Source: Planctomycetaceae bacterium (GTDB taxonomy: Bacteria; Planctomycetota; Planctomycetia; Planctomycetales; Planctomycetaceae). Taken from it: DNA of 58,129 nt. Shown here in pieces: positions 34,969-43,486 of this stretch. The stretch is taken from assembly GCA_014762625.1 (NCBI GenBank), contig JABURQ010000042.1, positions 1 through 58,129 on the forward strand, read 5' to 3'. Numbering within the stretch: the first letter of the stretch is position 1; every line of letters begins with the position of its first letter. The notes under the pieces are model-generated. The model was not told the DNA's origin and searched no databases. It saw only the letters and a list, made by a program, of their open reading frames with translations. Made by a program: the position numbers and the translations under genes.

Positions 34969-36623
34969 CCGATTCCTCTCGATCACTGAAATCGACTTCG
35001 CGTGACTCCGAATCCAGGGCACTGGAAGATTCTTCATCGGACGGCGGGGGAGATGCGCGTCGCGAACCTCAAACGGTCGCTGTGATCGATGTCGGAACGA
35101 CCTCCATTAGGATGGAAATCGCGGAAATTGATGAACAGGGTGAGATTCGGTCATTGCAGCGATTGTTTCAGGCCGTCAATCTCGGACGGGAAGCATTCAC
35201 GCGCGGTTCGCTTCGCAAGTCGACCGTTGAAGAATGCGTGAGAATCTTGCGCAGCTACCGACGGGTTCTGGATGAGTATCAAATCAATCGTCCGGAACAG
35301 ATGCGAATCGTCGCCACCAGCGCCATCCGCGAAGCCAACAATCAGTTGATGTTTCTGGATCGCGTCTATAGTGCCACCGGATTTCAGGTCGATCCGATTG
35401 AGCCTCCCGACGTCATTCGGATTACCTATCTCGGTCTGCAACCCTTTCTCCAGGGCGAGGCGACGCTGTTTGAAAAAACATCGATGGTCCTCGAAGTGGG
35501 TGGAGGCAGCACAGAGTTAATGCTGGTTCAGGGAGAAGATGTTCTCACCTCGCAAACATACCGCGTAGGAACCGTCCGTTTGCGGGAAAGTCAGGACGCG
35601 CTGCGCACTCCTCACGTCCGTTCTCAAGATATCATCACCGACCAGATCACGCACATGATCGAGCAAATGCAGCAGCACGTCGGCGAAGAAGGGATCGATC
35701 AGATGGTCGCGTTGGGAGGCGATATGCGTTTCGCGGCCTCTCAACTGCTGGAGAATTGGACTCCGCACGAACTGGGACGATTATCGCTGAAGGCGCTTGA
35801 TGCTTTCACCAGCACCATCCTCGCGATGACGCCGGACCAGATCGTCCGAAAGTATCGACTCAGCTACGCCGACGCCGAGACTCTCGGACCGGCGTTATTG
35901 TCGTACGTGATGATCGCCAAAGAATTCGATCTGAAGGAAGTCTTTGTGACCCGCTTCAGTCTGCGGGACGGTTTGTTGAAGGAGCTGGCCAATCGTCAAA
36001 CCTGGAACACTGGATTCGATGACCAGATCATCCGGTCCGCGCGAGAAATCGTGCGCAAGTTTCAGGCGGACGAAGCCCACGCCGATCATGTCGAACGCCT
36101 GAGCCGAGAACTCTTCCAGGCGATCCGCGAAGCGCACGGGCTGGACCAGCGACATGAAGTGCTCTTGCGCGTCGCTTCTCTGTTGCATGAATGCGGCATG
36201 TTTATCGGGATGAGCGGCTATCACAAACATACCGCGTATCTGATCATTCACAGCGATCTGTTTGGTTTGAGTCGGCGGGACCTGATGCTGACGGCGATGA
36301 TTGCCCGCTATCATCGCCGCGCTTCACCGAAACCGTCGCATCAAAGTTACGCTTCATTAACAAACGAGGAACGTGTTCTCGTTCGCCAGCTTGCCGCCAT
36401 TTTGCGCGTGGCGGATGCCCTCGACCGCTCCCGCAGTCAGCGCATCCGCGATATCCAATGCGAGATTCGCCAGCGACAGTTTGTCATCAACGTTCCCCGC
36501 ACCGCCAATCTGGCGGTCGAGCAACTGGCCCTCAAACAAAAAGGCCCGTTATTTGAAGAGATTTTCGGGATGCAGGTTGTCGTCCGCCCGATGCCGAGTC
36601 CTGACCAGATGAGAAATCGATAG
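34965..36623 (+). CDS. Ppx/GppA exopolyphosphatase family protein with HD-type C-terminus
   Basis: A 552-residue protein. VIDVGTTSIRMEIAEI opens the actin-like ATPase fold, ATSAIREANN is the second motif, VLEVGGGSTELMLV the third. The C-terminal third (from RHEVLLRVASLLHECGMFIG with HKHTAYLIIHSDL) is an HD-like domain as in larger Ppx/GppA proteins. It removes terminal phosphate from polyphosphate or hydrolyses pppGpp. The first 35 residues are a Ser-rich, low-complexity tail specific to this protein. It overlaps the ROK gene by four bases and lies five bases before ppk1. Confidence 0.93.
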   Translation: MTDSSRSLKSTSRDSESRALEDSSSDGGGDARREPQTVAVIDVGTTSIRMEIAEIDEQGEIRSLQRLFQAVNLGREAFTRGSLRKSTVEECVRILRSYRRVLDEYQINRPEQMRIVATSAIREANNQLMFLDRVYSATGFQVDPIEPPDVIRITYLGLQPFLQGEATLFEKTSMVLEVGGGSTELMLVQGEDVLTSQTYRVGTVRLRESQDALRTPHVRSQDIITDQITHMIEQMQQHVGEEGIDQMVALGGDMRFAASQLLENWTPHELGRLSLKALDAFTSTILAMTPDQIVRKYRLSYADAETLGPALLSYVMIAKEFDLKEVFVTRFSLRDGLLKELANRQTWNTGFDDQIIRSAREIVRKFQADEAHADHVERLSRELFQAIREAHGLDQRHEVLLRVASLLHECGMFIGMSGYHKHTAYLIIHSDLFGLSRRDLMLTAMIARYHRRASPKPSHQSYASLTNEERVLVRQLAAILRVADALDRSRSQRIRDIQCEIRQRQFVINVPRTANLAVEQLALKQKGPLFEEIFGMQVVVRPMPSPDQMRNR

Positions 36624-36628
36624 AGCCC

Positions 36629-38761
36629 ATGGAACTGAACCACGATCATTTCTTCAATCGCGAACTGAGCTGGCTCGAATTCAACGATCGTGTCCTGGGG
36701 GAGGCGCGCGATGCCACACTTCCTTTGCTGGAACGACTGAAGTTTCTCGCCATCACCAGCTCCAATCTCGACGAGTTTTTCAAAGTCCGCGTCGGTGGCC
36801 TGGACATGCTCGCGAGCCGCGGTGTCACCAAACTCGATCCGTCGGGCCTGTCTCCCGCGGATCAGTTGAATCTCATCAGCCAGCGCACCCAGCAAATGGT
36901 TCGGGAACAGATGACCTGTTTCCTGTCGGAGGTGGAACCGGGACTGAACGAGACCGGTCTTCGACGCCGGACGCGCGAAGACCTCTCCGAGAAACAACTC
37001 CGATTCGTCAAGGAACTGTTCCGGGGAGAAATTCAAGCCGTTCTCACTCCCATGAAAGTGGAACTGGATCAGGAGTTTCCCGCGTTGATCCAGGAATCGC
37101 TCAGTTTGTGCGTGCGTCTCAAATCGACCGAAACCACTGCCGAGGGAGAAACGCTCCCGAAACTGGCAATCATCCCGTTCAACAATTACTCCTTACGCTT
37201 CGTGACGCTCCCTTCGGAAGGAGGCTACGAATATATCCTTCTGGAAGAAATCGTGGCGATGTTCGTCGATGAGTTTTTTATCGGAGAACAGGTTGAAGAA
37301 TGCGTGCCGTTCCGCATCACGCGAAATGCCGATTTCAGTCTGCGGGAAGATCAGGCACTCGACCTGATGTCTCAAATGGAGGATTTGATCGAAGCCAGAA
37401 AAGAAGGGGCGTGCATTCGACTGGAAATCGCCGCTGACGTCTCCGCTGATCTGGTGACCATCCTCCAGGAGAAACTGGAGCTCGACGACGCCGGAGTGTA
37501 CCGCGTCACCGGACCGCTCGACATGTCGGCCTTCTGGGAGTTGGTCGGGCTTTCGGGATTCGAGAATCTACAAATCAACGACTGGCCCGCTCAGCAGTCT
37601 TCCGAGATCGGTCCCAGCGATAACCTCTTCGAATTGATGTCGCAAAAGGATCTCCTGCTGTACCATCCTTACGAAAGCTTCGAACCGGTCGTTCGATTCA
37701 TCGAACAGGCCGCCGACGATGATGACGTTTTAGCCATCAAACAAACGCTCTATCGCACCAGTCGCAATAGCCCGATTGTGGCGGCTTTGATCAAAGCTGC
37801 CGAGAAGGGAAAATACGTGACGGCGGTGGTGGAGTTAAAGGCCCGCTTTGATGAAGCCCGCAATATCGAATGGGCCAGGAATCTGGAACAAGCCGGCGTG
37901 CAGGTGATCTACGGGGTTCAAGGTCTCAAAACGCACGCCAAGATTTGTGTCGTGGTCCGTCGCGAACCTCAGGGAATACGACGTTACATGCATTTCGGCA
38001 CCGGCAATTACAACGAAGTCACCGCACGACTCTATTCAGACGCAAGCCTGTTTACGAGCGACGACGATCTGGGAGCCGACGCAACCAGTTTCATGTACGC
38101 GATTACCGGGTACTCGCAACCTCACCTCTACAACAAACTGGAAGCCGCTCCAACGACCATTCGCACCAAACTGCTGGATTTGATCGAAGGAGAAACAGAG
38201 CGAAAAATACAGGGACAGAAAGCGGAAATCATCGCCAAGGTAAATACTCTGGTCGATCCGGAGATCATCGAAGCCCTCTATCGGGCGTCGCAAGCGGGCG
38301 TGAAAATCCGACTCAACATTCGCGGTGCCTGTGCGCTTCGTCCGGGAGTGAAAGACCTCAGCGAAAATATCAAAGTCGTCAGTATCATCGATCGATTTCT
38401 CGAACACGCCCGCATCTTGTATTTCCACCAGGGAGGAGACGACCTTGTGTATATCTCCAGCGCAGACTGGATGCCCCGGAATCTCGATCGGCGTCTGGAA
38501 TTAATGGTTCCGGTGGAGGACATCAAAAACCGGGATCGACTGCTGGACATTTTGAAAATCTATTTTAAAGACAACGTCAAAGCGCACCAGTTACAACCCG
38601 ACGGCAAATATCGACGTCTGAAACGGGGTAAGAAAGCCCGCTTCCGCAGCCAGGAAGTGCTCTATCAGCAAGCCCGTGAAGCCGCGAACCGGGCGTCCCA
38701 AACTTCGAGAACCGTCTTCATGCCGCATCAGGCGCCCGGAAGTGATTCCAACAGGATGTAA
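36629..38761 (+). CDS. ppk1: Polyphosphate kinase 1
   Basis: A 710-residue enzyme making polyphosphate from ATP reversibly at the membrane. The N-terminal domain begins FFNRELSWLEFNDRVL, and SSNLDEFFKVRVGG follows. The catalytic core has LKTHAKICVVVRRE, with the histidine that is phosphorylated, and FGTGNYNEVTARLYSD. The second phospholipase-D-like half has YISSADWMPRNLDRRLE. All are in normal order and the length is normal. It sits between ppx and sixA with gaps of 5 and 4 bases. Confidence 0.96.
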   Translation: MELNHDHFFNRELSWLEFNDRVLGEARDATLPLLERLKFLAITSSNLDEFFKVRVGGLDMLASRGVTKLDPSGLSPADQLNLISQRTQQMVREQMTCFLSEVEPGLNETGLRRRTREDLSEKQLRFVKELFRGEIQAVLTPMKVELDQEFPALIQESLSLCVRLKSTETTAEGETLPKLAIIPFNNYSLRFVTLPSEGGYEYILLEEIVAMFVDEFFIGEQVEECVPFRITRNADFSLREDQALDLMSQMEDLIEARKEGACIRLEIAADVSADLVTILQEKLELDDAGVYRVTGPLDMSAFWELVGLSGFENLQINDWPAQQSSEIGPSDNLFELMSQKDLLLYHPYESFEPVVRFIEQAADDDDVLAIKQTLYRTSRNSPIVAALIKAAEKGKYVTAVVELKARFDEARNIEWARNLEQAGVQVIYGVQGLKTHAKICVVVRREPQGIRRYMHFGTGNYNEVTARLYSDASLFTSDDDLGADATSFMYAITGYSQPHLYNKLEAAPTTIRTKLLDLIEGETERKIQGQKAEIIAKVNTLVDPEIIEALYRASQAGVKIRLNIRGACALRPGVKDLSENIKVVSIIDRFLEHARILYFHQGGDDLVYISSADWMPRNLDRRLELMVPVEDIKNRDRLLDILKIYFKDNVKAHQLQPDGKYRRLKRGKKARFRSQEVLYQQAREAANRASQTSRTVFMPHQAPGSDSNRM

Positions 38762-38765
38762 AAAC

Positions 38766-39299
38766 GTGAAACGATTGCTGTTGATGAGACACGGGAAATC
38801 GAGTTGGCGCGACAAAACCCTCGCCGATTTCGATCGCCCTCTCAAACATCGCGGGGAACGAGCCGCCCTGCAAATGGGAAAGTTTCTTCAATCGCAGTCA
38901 TGTGTCCCTTCACTCATTATCTCCTCCTCCGCAGAACGAGCACAGGCCACCGCCAGACTCGTCTTGAGTGTACTTCCCGAGCAAACTGAACTGGAACTGT
39001 GCGACGACTTATACCATGCCCTGCCGAAAACAATCCTGCGCGTGATCCAGCAGGCGAATGATCGCCACGACACCCTCCTGATCGTCGGACACAATCCGGG
39101 ACTTCAGGAGCTCGTGTTCCAATGGTCGGGGGAAGCGGTCGATTTCACCACCGCCGCCGTCGCCCATTTTGAGTTTCCCGTTGACCGCTGGTCGGAATTA
39201 AAACTCAACCTGAATCAACCTTTCACCCATTTTTGGAAACCGAAGGAACTCGATCGGGAAGCAACCGACGCTCCGAACCAGAACGAGTCATCTCTATGA
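38766..39299 (+). CDS. sixA: SixA-type phosphohistidine phosphatase
   Basis: A 177-residue histidine phosphatase of the phosphoglycerate-mutase fold. RHGKSSW (the RHG motif with catalytic histidine) is at residues 8-14, SSSAERAQATA supplies the second arginine, and VGHNPGL the second catalytic histidine. Initiation is at GTG 38766, four bases after the ppk1 stop; AACAGGA precedes it. In SixA relatives the target is phosphohistidine on signal or PTS proteins. Placed here between two polyphosphate kinases, a role in trimming phosphohistidine on PPK1 is conceivable but unproven. Its stop overlaps the next start (ATGA). Confidence 0.92.
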   Translation: MKRLLLMRHGKSSWRDKTLADFDRPLKHRGERAALQMGKFLQSQSCVPSLIISSSAERAQATARLVLSVLPEQTELELCDDLYHALPKTILRVIQQANDRHDTLLIVGHNPGLQELVFQWSGEAVDFTTAAVAHFEFPVDRWSELKLNLNQPFTHFWKPKELDREATDAPNQNESSL

Positions 39300-40102
39300 A
39301 GCACCCGCACCTCATCACTCCCGGCCAAAAGATTCAACTGCAGGATTTCTCCACCCGCGGAAAAGATTTTCACAACGACCGCGAGCAGGCTGAAACCGAA
39401 CTCGTCGAATACCGACAGGAATTGGCGGAATGGCAGCGAGCACTCTACGCCGAAGGGAAACAGTCGTTACTTGTGGTCTTGCAGGCGATGGACACCGGCG
39501 GCAAAGACGGTACGATTCGGCACGTTTTTCGAGGAGTGAATCCGCAAGGGGTCCATGTGGCCTCGTTCAAGCAACCTTCCGCCCGCGAACTGCAACACGA
39601 TTTCCTGTGGCGGGTTCATCGGGAGGTGCCGGGGCGGGGCATGATCGGTGTCTTCAACCGTTCGCATTACGAAGATGTGCTGGTCGTTCGAGTCGAAAAC
39701 ATCGTTCCCCGGAATATCTGGACTCAGCGATACGAACTCATCAACCAGTTTGAAGAACTTCTGGCCCACAACCAGACGCGAATTCTCAAGTTCTACCTCC
39801 ACATCTCGCCCGACGAACAATTGGAACGATTTCGCAAACGACTGGAAAAACCCAACAAACGCTGGAAATTTTCTCCCCACGATCTCGAACACCGGAAACA
39901 CTGGCATCGCTATCAGGAAGCGTACGCGGATGTCCTGGAAAAATGCAGCACCCGAGAGGCTCCCTGGTTTGCCGTTCCCGCCGACCAGAAATGGTATCGG
40001 AACTGGATCATCTGCAAGACCATTGTGGAAACCTTGCGCGAGATGAATCCCCAATACCCTTCCGTCGATTGGGAACCGGATGACTTCGACCTCGAACCTT
40101 GA
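39296..40102 (+). CDS. ppk2: Polyphosphate kinase 2 family protein
   Basis: A 268-residue P-loop kinase of the PPK2 family, which uses polyphosphate to phosphorylate nucleoside mono- or diphosphates. Walker A reads MDTGGKDGTIRHV, Walker B GVFNRSHYEDVLVVRV, and the lid KRWKFSPHDLEHR. Length fits the short (class I or III) type; I would expect ADP or AMP as acceptor, not decided by sequence. The ATG at 39296 overlaps the sixA stop, so it is the last clear member of the polyphosphate operon. Confidence 0.94.
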   Translation: MKHPHLITPGQKIQLQDFSTRGKDFHNDREQAETELVEYRQELAEWQRALYAEGKQSLLVVLQAMDTGGKDGTIRHVFRGVNPQGVHVASFKQPSARELQHDFLWRVHREVPGRGMIGVFNRSHYEDVLVVRVENIVPRNIWTQRYELINQFEELLAHNQTRILKFYLHISPDEQLERFRKRLEKPNKRWKFSPHDLEHRKHWHRYQEAYADVLEKCSTREAPWFAVPADQKWYRNWIICKTIVETLREMNPQYPSVDWEPDDFDLEP

Positions 40103-40156
40103 ACCTCCCGGTGTGTCAGACAGTACAATTTCTGCCAGTTTCAAATCCCGGCAACC

Positions 40157-41029
40157 ATGAATCATTCCACCAATCCCTTACATGCCGATCACTCCCGCCA
40201 ATTCGAGCAGAACCGCTACGTCTATCCGGTTCTCTCCCGACGCAGCCGGGGATTGTCACTCGGAGTGAATCTCAATCCGGATAAAATCTGCAATTTCGAC
40301 TGCATCTACTGCCAGGTCAATCGGCGAACCGAAGCAGAAACCACGTTTGTCGATCTACCCGCCGTCCTCCGCGAACTGGACGACCTGCTCTCGCTGATCG
40401 CATCGGGAGAGATCTACCAGCACCCGAAATTTGCGAATGTCCCGGACGAGTTGAGGCGCTTGAACGATATCGCGTTTTCGGGAGACGGCGAACCGACCAC
40501 GTATCGCAATTTCGACGAAATTATCTCACAAGTCGCCTCTCTCAAGAAACAACATCAACTCGATGACACGAAACTGGTCCTGATCACCAACGCCAGCATG
40601 TTCCACCGCCCCGCCGTGCAAAACGGTTTGAAGCTGATGGATGAGAACAACGGCGAGATCTGGGCGAAGCTCGATGCGGGAACGGAAGAGTATTATCACT
40701 TCATCGAACGAACGAAGATTCCGTTTCAACAGATTCTCGACAACATCCGTGACGCGGCGAAAGTTCGCCCGCTGGTGATCCAGTCGCTCTTGATGCGCGT
40801 CAACGACGTTCCTCCCTCCGAAGCAGAAATCGCCGCCTTCTGCGAACGCCTCAACGACATCACTTCAGCGGGCGGACAACTCAAGCTCATCCAGATCTAT
40901 ACCGTCGCCAGAACGCCTGCGGAAAGCTACGTGAGTTGTCTGGAAGATGAGGAGGTTGATCGAATCGCCGACACCGTCCGAGAGCGGACAGGCCTGACGG
41001 TCGAAAGCTACTACGGTCGTAAAACTTGA
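40157..41029 (+). CDS. Radical SAM protein
   Basis: A 290-residue radical S-adenosylmethionine enzyme. CNFDCIYCQ is the CxxxCxxC cluster motif, GDGEPTT the glycine-rich SAM site, and LVLITNAS a following strand. It resembles the COG0731-type (TYW1-like or 'Fe-S oxidoreductase') group by motif. It has no partner that shows a substrate and lies 54 bases after the PPK2 gene, same strand, so co-transcription with the polyphosphate operon is possible. Confidence 0.88.
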   Translation: MNHSTNPLHADHSRQFEQNRYVYPVLSRRSRGLSLGVNLNPDKICNFDCIYCQVNRRTEAETTFVDLPAVLRELDDLLSLIASGEIYQHPKFANVPDELRRLNDIAFSGDGEPTTYRNFDEIISQVASLKKQHQLDDTKLVLITNASMFHRPAVQNGLKLMDENNGEIWAKLDAGTEEYYHFIERTKIPFQQILDNIRDAAKVRPLVIQSLLMRVNDVPPSEAEIAAFCERLNDITSAGGQLKLIQIYTVARTPAESYVSCLEDEEVDRIADTVRERTGLTVESYYGRKT

Positions 41030-41042
41030 ACCGAACAGGCAA

Positions 41043-41474
41043 TCAACGTGTCGCGACCAACAGTTCACGCTCCGGCACATCGATCGTGACGACACTGTCA
41101 TCAGGTAGCATGAGTTTCGATTGTCCCTGGTAACGATCGCGTTCTTCCAGAAGATGCTCGCATCGCGGACATCGGTTGATATGTTCCTCAACCAGTTCCG
41201 CCATCGCAGGCGAAAGTTCTCCGTGGATGAACTCATCCGCCATTTCGACCACCTGATCGTGGGACAATCGATCGGGATCGGGAGTCGTCAGAAATTCGTT
41301 CGCCAATAACAACGACAGCAACAGACAGCCGACCGCCAACCCGATATCGCGCATCGCCCGTCGTCGACGATGCTGCTTGATTGTATTGACCATCCGGGAA
41401 ATGGTTCCCCGAGCGCACGGCTCCCACGGCTGATCTTCGATTTGAGAATCAGACGGGTGATGGGAATTGGCCAT
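41043..41474 (-). CDS. Membrane protein with anti-sigma-like zinc-finger motif
   Basis: A 143-residue protein with one membrane helix (about residues 43-60, GLAVGCLLLSLLLANEFL) after a basic stretch (KQHRRRRAMR) that should stay inside. The C-terminal half has ELSPAMAELVEEHINRCPRCEHLLEE, an HxxxCxxC pattern as in zf-HC2 anti-sigma factors. In those proteins the finger is normally N-terminal and cytoplasmic; here the topology would place it outside. Function unknown. It is 178 bases downstream of a Crp/Fnr regulator on the same strand. Confidence 0.65.
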   Translation of the reverse strand: MANSHHPSDSQIEDQPWEPCARGTISRMVNTIKQHRRRRAMRDIGLAVGCLLLSLLLANEFLTTPDPDRLSHDQVVEMADEFIHGELSPAMAELVEEHINRCPRCEHLLEERDRYQGQSKLMLPDDSVVTIDVPERELLVATR

Positions 41475-41505
41475 GGCAAAGTCGCTCCTGATAATTCGTC
41501 ACTGA

Positions 41506-41517
41506 AATTACGTAATT
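41506..41517. promoter_or_regulatory. Perfect AT-rich palindrome upstream of the zinc-finger membrane protein
   Basis: AATTACGTAATT, a 12-base perfect palindrome, lies 32 bases before the ATG at 41474. It may be an operator, but does not match the Crp/Fnr half-site TTGAT. Confidence 0.25.
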
Positions 41518-41651
41518 CTTCTATTGAATATCGGATTTAATTCCAAACTCATCTGTGAACTGACTCACAAACAGAAACAGCCTCCACTGAAATCGATGAA
41601 GGCATTCACCTCCATCGGCGTAACTATTGATATTTCTACACTTTAGATTCC

Positions 41652-42374
41652 TCAATGGCCGTTGAATTTTTCCGGAATCGACGGCTCCGAGAGACCGATA
41701 CTGTTCGCCAGTCGGGCGGGATCGGGAACGTAGATTTTCCGTTTTTTGATGATCAACAACCGATCGTAACCCAATTCGCCCAGCAGCACCGTCACGGTTT
41801 CCCGAGTACTGCCGATAATGTTGGCCAGATCCTGATGGGACAGCCGAATCGCGATCCGAACGCCATCCGGTTCCCGCTGTCCATATTTCTCCAGCAATTC
41901 CACCAGCAAATGCACCAGGCGTTCGCGATTGGATCGAAACAGTAACGACTTCAGACGCCGCTCGACGCGCCGGCGACGCAACCCGAGCAAACGCGTAACC
42001 CCCAGAGAGACATCGGCGTGCGTCTCCATGAGTTCGTGAATGACGCTCCGTGGAATGGCCACCACCTGAGACGCTTCCATCGCTTCGGCGAATTCTTCGC
42101 GTGTGCCTCCTTCCAGAATGGCCAACTCTCCAAACAGTTCCCCCGGATCGATCAGCGCCAGGAGGGCCTGTTTTCCGTCGGGTGTCAGGTGGTAGAGTTT
42201 GATGCGTCCCGAGATCAGAAGCAGGACGGACTCACTGTGATCCGAAGGCAAATAGATCACAGAGCCTTTGGCGAATTTTCGCATCCGCGAGCGGGACTCG
42301 ACTTCTTCAATCTCTGAGGATGTCAGCTTCTCAAACAGACTGCACTGTTTCAGAAACCAGAATTTGTCATCCAT
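41652..42374 (-). CDS. Crp/Fnr family transcription regulator
   Basis: A 240-residue regulator. The N-terminal cyclic-nucleotide-binding fold is seen in GSVIYLPSDHSESVLLLISG and DPGELFGELAILEGG. The C-terminal winged helix has LSHQDLANIIGSTRETVTVLLGEL as recognition region. There is no cysteine set as in Fnr, so oxygen sensing by an iron-sulfur cluster is unlikely; the effector is unknown. It stands alone downstream of a MITE-like element. Confidence 0.93.
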   Translation of the reverse strand: MDDKFWFLKQCSLFEKLTSSEIEEVESRSRMRKFAKGSVIYLPSDHSESVLLLISGRIKLYHLTPDGKQALLALIDPGELFGELAILEGGTREEFAEAMEASQVVAIPRSVIHELMETHADVSLGVTRLLGLRRRRVERRLKSLLFRSNRERLVHLLVELLEKYGQREPDGVRIAIRLSHQDLANIIGSTRETVTVLLGELGYDRLLIIKKRKIYVPDPARLANSIGLSEPSIPEKFNGH

Positions 42375-42504
42375 GAAAGACCCAAACCGCTATCGAGACA
42401 GTCCCGTATTGAAAAAATAGTCCCGTCAAGAATACGCCGCCCGAGAGCCTCAGGCAACCCGAAGTCGAGTCATCACGTCGGGCTCCCGCTCTCAACTTTG
42501 CTTA

Positions 42505-42665
42505 ACAGCCCGTTGAAAAACTTGATTTTGCTACGAATGGATTTTTGAGCTGAATCACATCGTCAAAAATTCTCGATGAATCATGGGATTCACCTGCGAA
42601 TTTCTTCCTTGTACTCAGCTCAAAACTCTCATTCTCGCGGACAAATCCGTTTCTCAACACGCTGC
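42505..42665 (-). mobile_element. 161-bp MITE-like element, copy 2, at the end of nnrE
   Basis: Same length and ends as 29741-29901, inverted, with TA on both sides (42503-42504, 42666-42667). Relative to nnrE it has the same direction as copy 1 has to nrdJ: the gene runs into the GCAGCGTGTTGAGAAAC end. About 15 of 161 positions differ between the two copies by eye. Confidence 0.85.
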
Positions 42666-43322
42666 TAAATCCCACGGCACACCGATCGAAACCACCTCGA
42701 TCTTTCCAGTCCATTCCGAGGCCCCTGGCTCGGCAAATCCGACTTTTTCAGCCACGAATGTAGCCGTCATCGCGGCCCGAATCGCGGTGCCCAGCGGCTG
42801 CCCGGTATCACAATCCAGTCCGGAGGGCAAATCGACCGCCAGCACGGGTGTTTCGACCTGGTTGATCCGATCAATCAACTGGTCGTAGGGTGGACGAACT
42901 TCGGAATCGAGTCCGGTCCCGAACAAGGCATCTACGATCCAGTCGGCGGAGTTCAGGGCTTCTTCCAGCGAGTCATCCACCTCTGCCGGATCGCATTCCG
43001 TGATGGGAATCCCCAAACGCGACGTCACTTGGTAATTAGTCAGCGCATCTCCCGATAACTTCTCGGACGATGAAAACAACCAGACCTCAACGTCGCAGCC
43101 CGCTAACATCAGATGTCGTGCGACCACAAAACCGTCCCCGCCGTTATTTCCCCCCGCTGCGCAAATCACCACTTTTCGAACATCCGGCTGATTCAACAGA
43201 ATTTCGGCCGTTCCGCGTCCGGCATTCTCCATCAGTGCGATTCCGGGAAGGCCCAATTCTTCGATCGCGATCCGATCGACATTTCGCACCTGTTCTCGGG
43301 TCAGTCGAGGTTGATTGTTCAT
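42654..43322 (-). CDS. nnrE: NAD(P)H-hydrate epimerase
   Basis: A 222-residue YjeF_N-type epimerase that repairs the R form of hydrated NAD(P)H. ENAGRGTAE, CAAGGNNGGDGFVVARHL (the glycine-rich loop), DALFGTGL and AVDLPSGLDCDTG are the conserved blocks. The kinase-like dehydratase domain (nnrD) of fused homologues is absent. Its last codons (Leu-Ala-Ala-Cys-stop) are read from the MITE-like element at 42505-42665, replacing the original end; the active-site region is untouched. Confidence 0.92.
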   Translation of the reverse strand: MNNQPRLTREQVRNVDRIAIEELGLPGIALMENAGRGTAEILLNQPDVRKVVICAAGGNNGGDGFVVARHLMLAGCDVEVWLFSSSEKLSGDALTNYQVTSRLGIPITECDPAEVDDSLEEALNSADWIVDALFGTGLDSEVRPPYDQLIDRINQVETPVLAVDLPSGLDCDTGQPLGTAIRAAMTATFVAEKVGFAEPGASEWTGKIEVVSIGVPWDLAAC

Positions 43323-43486
43323 GTCTCAAAAAATTCCATGTGCGTGGTTTTCGTAAAACAGGTACTTTCAAACTACTCGTTACCACACACAGATCAAGCG
43401 GCGGAAGGACCGAGTTGCGGTTTTCGGCAAACAACCTCTTTTTCCAGAAGTCCAGATATGTTAGGCTTTTGGGGATAGTCAACACG

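Noticed and set aside
41620-41640. TTGATATTTC near the end of the Crp/Fnr gene as an Fnr site
   Set aside because: Only one half-site matches, and it lies directly after the gene's stop, not at a promoter distance from a start.
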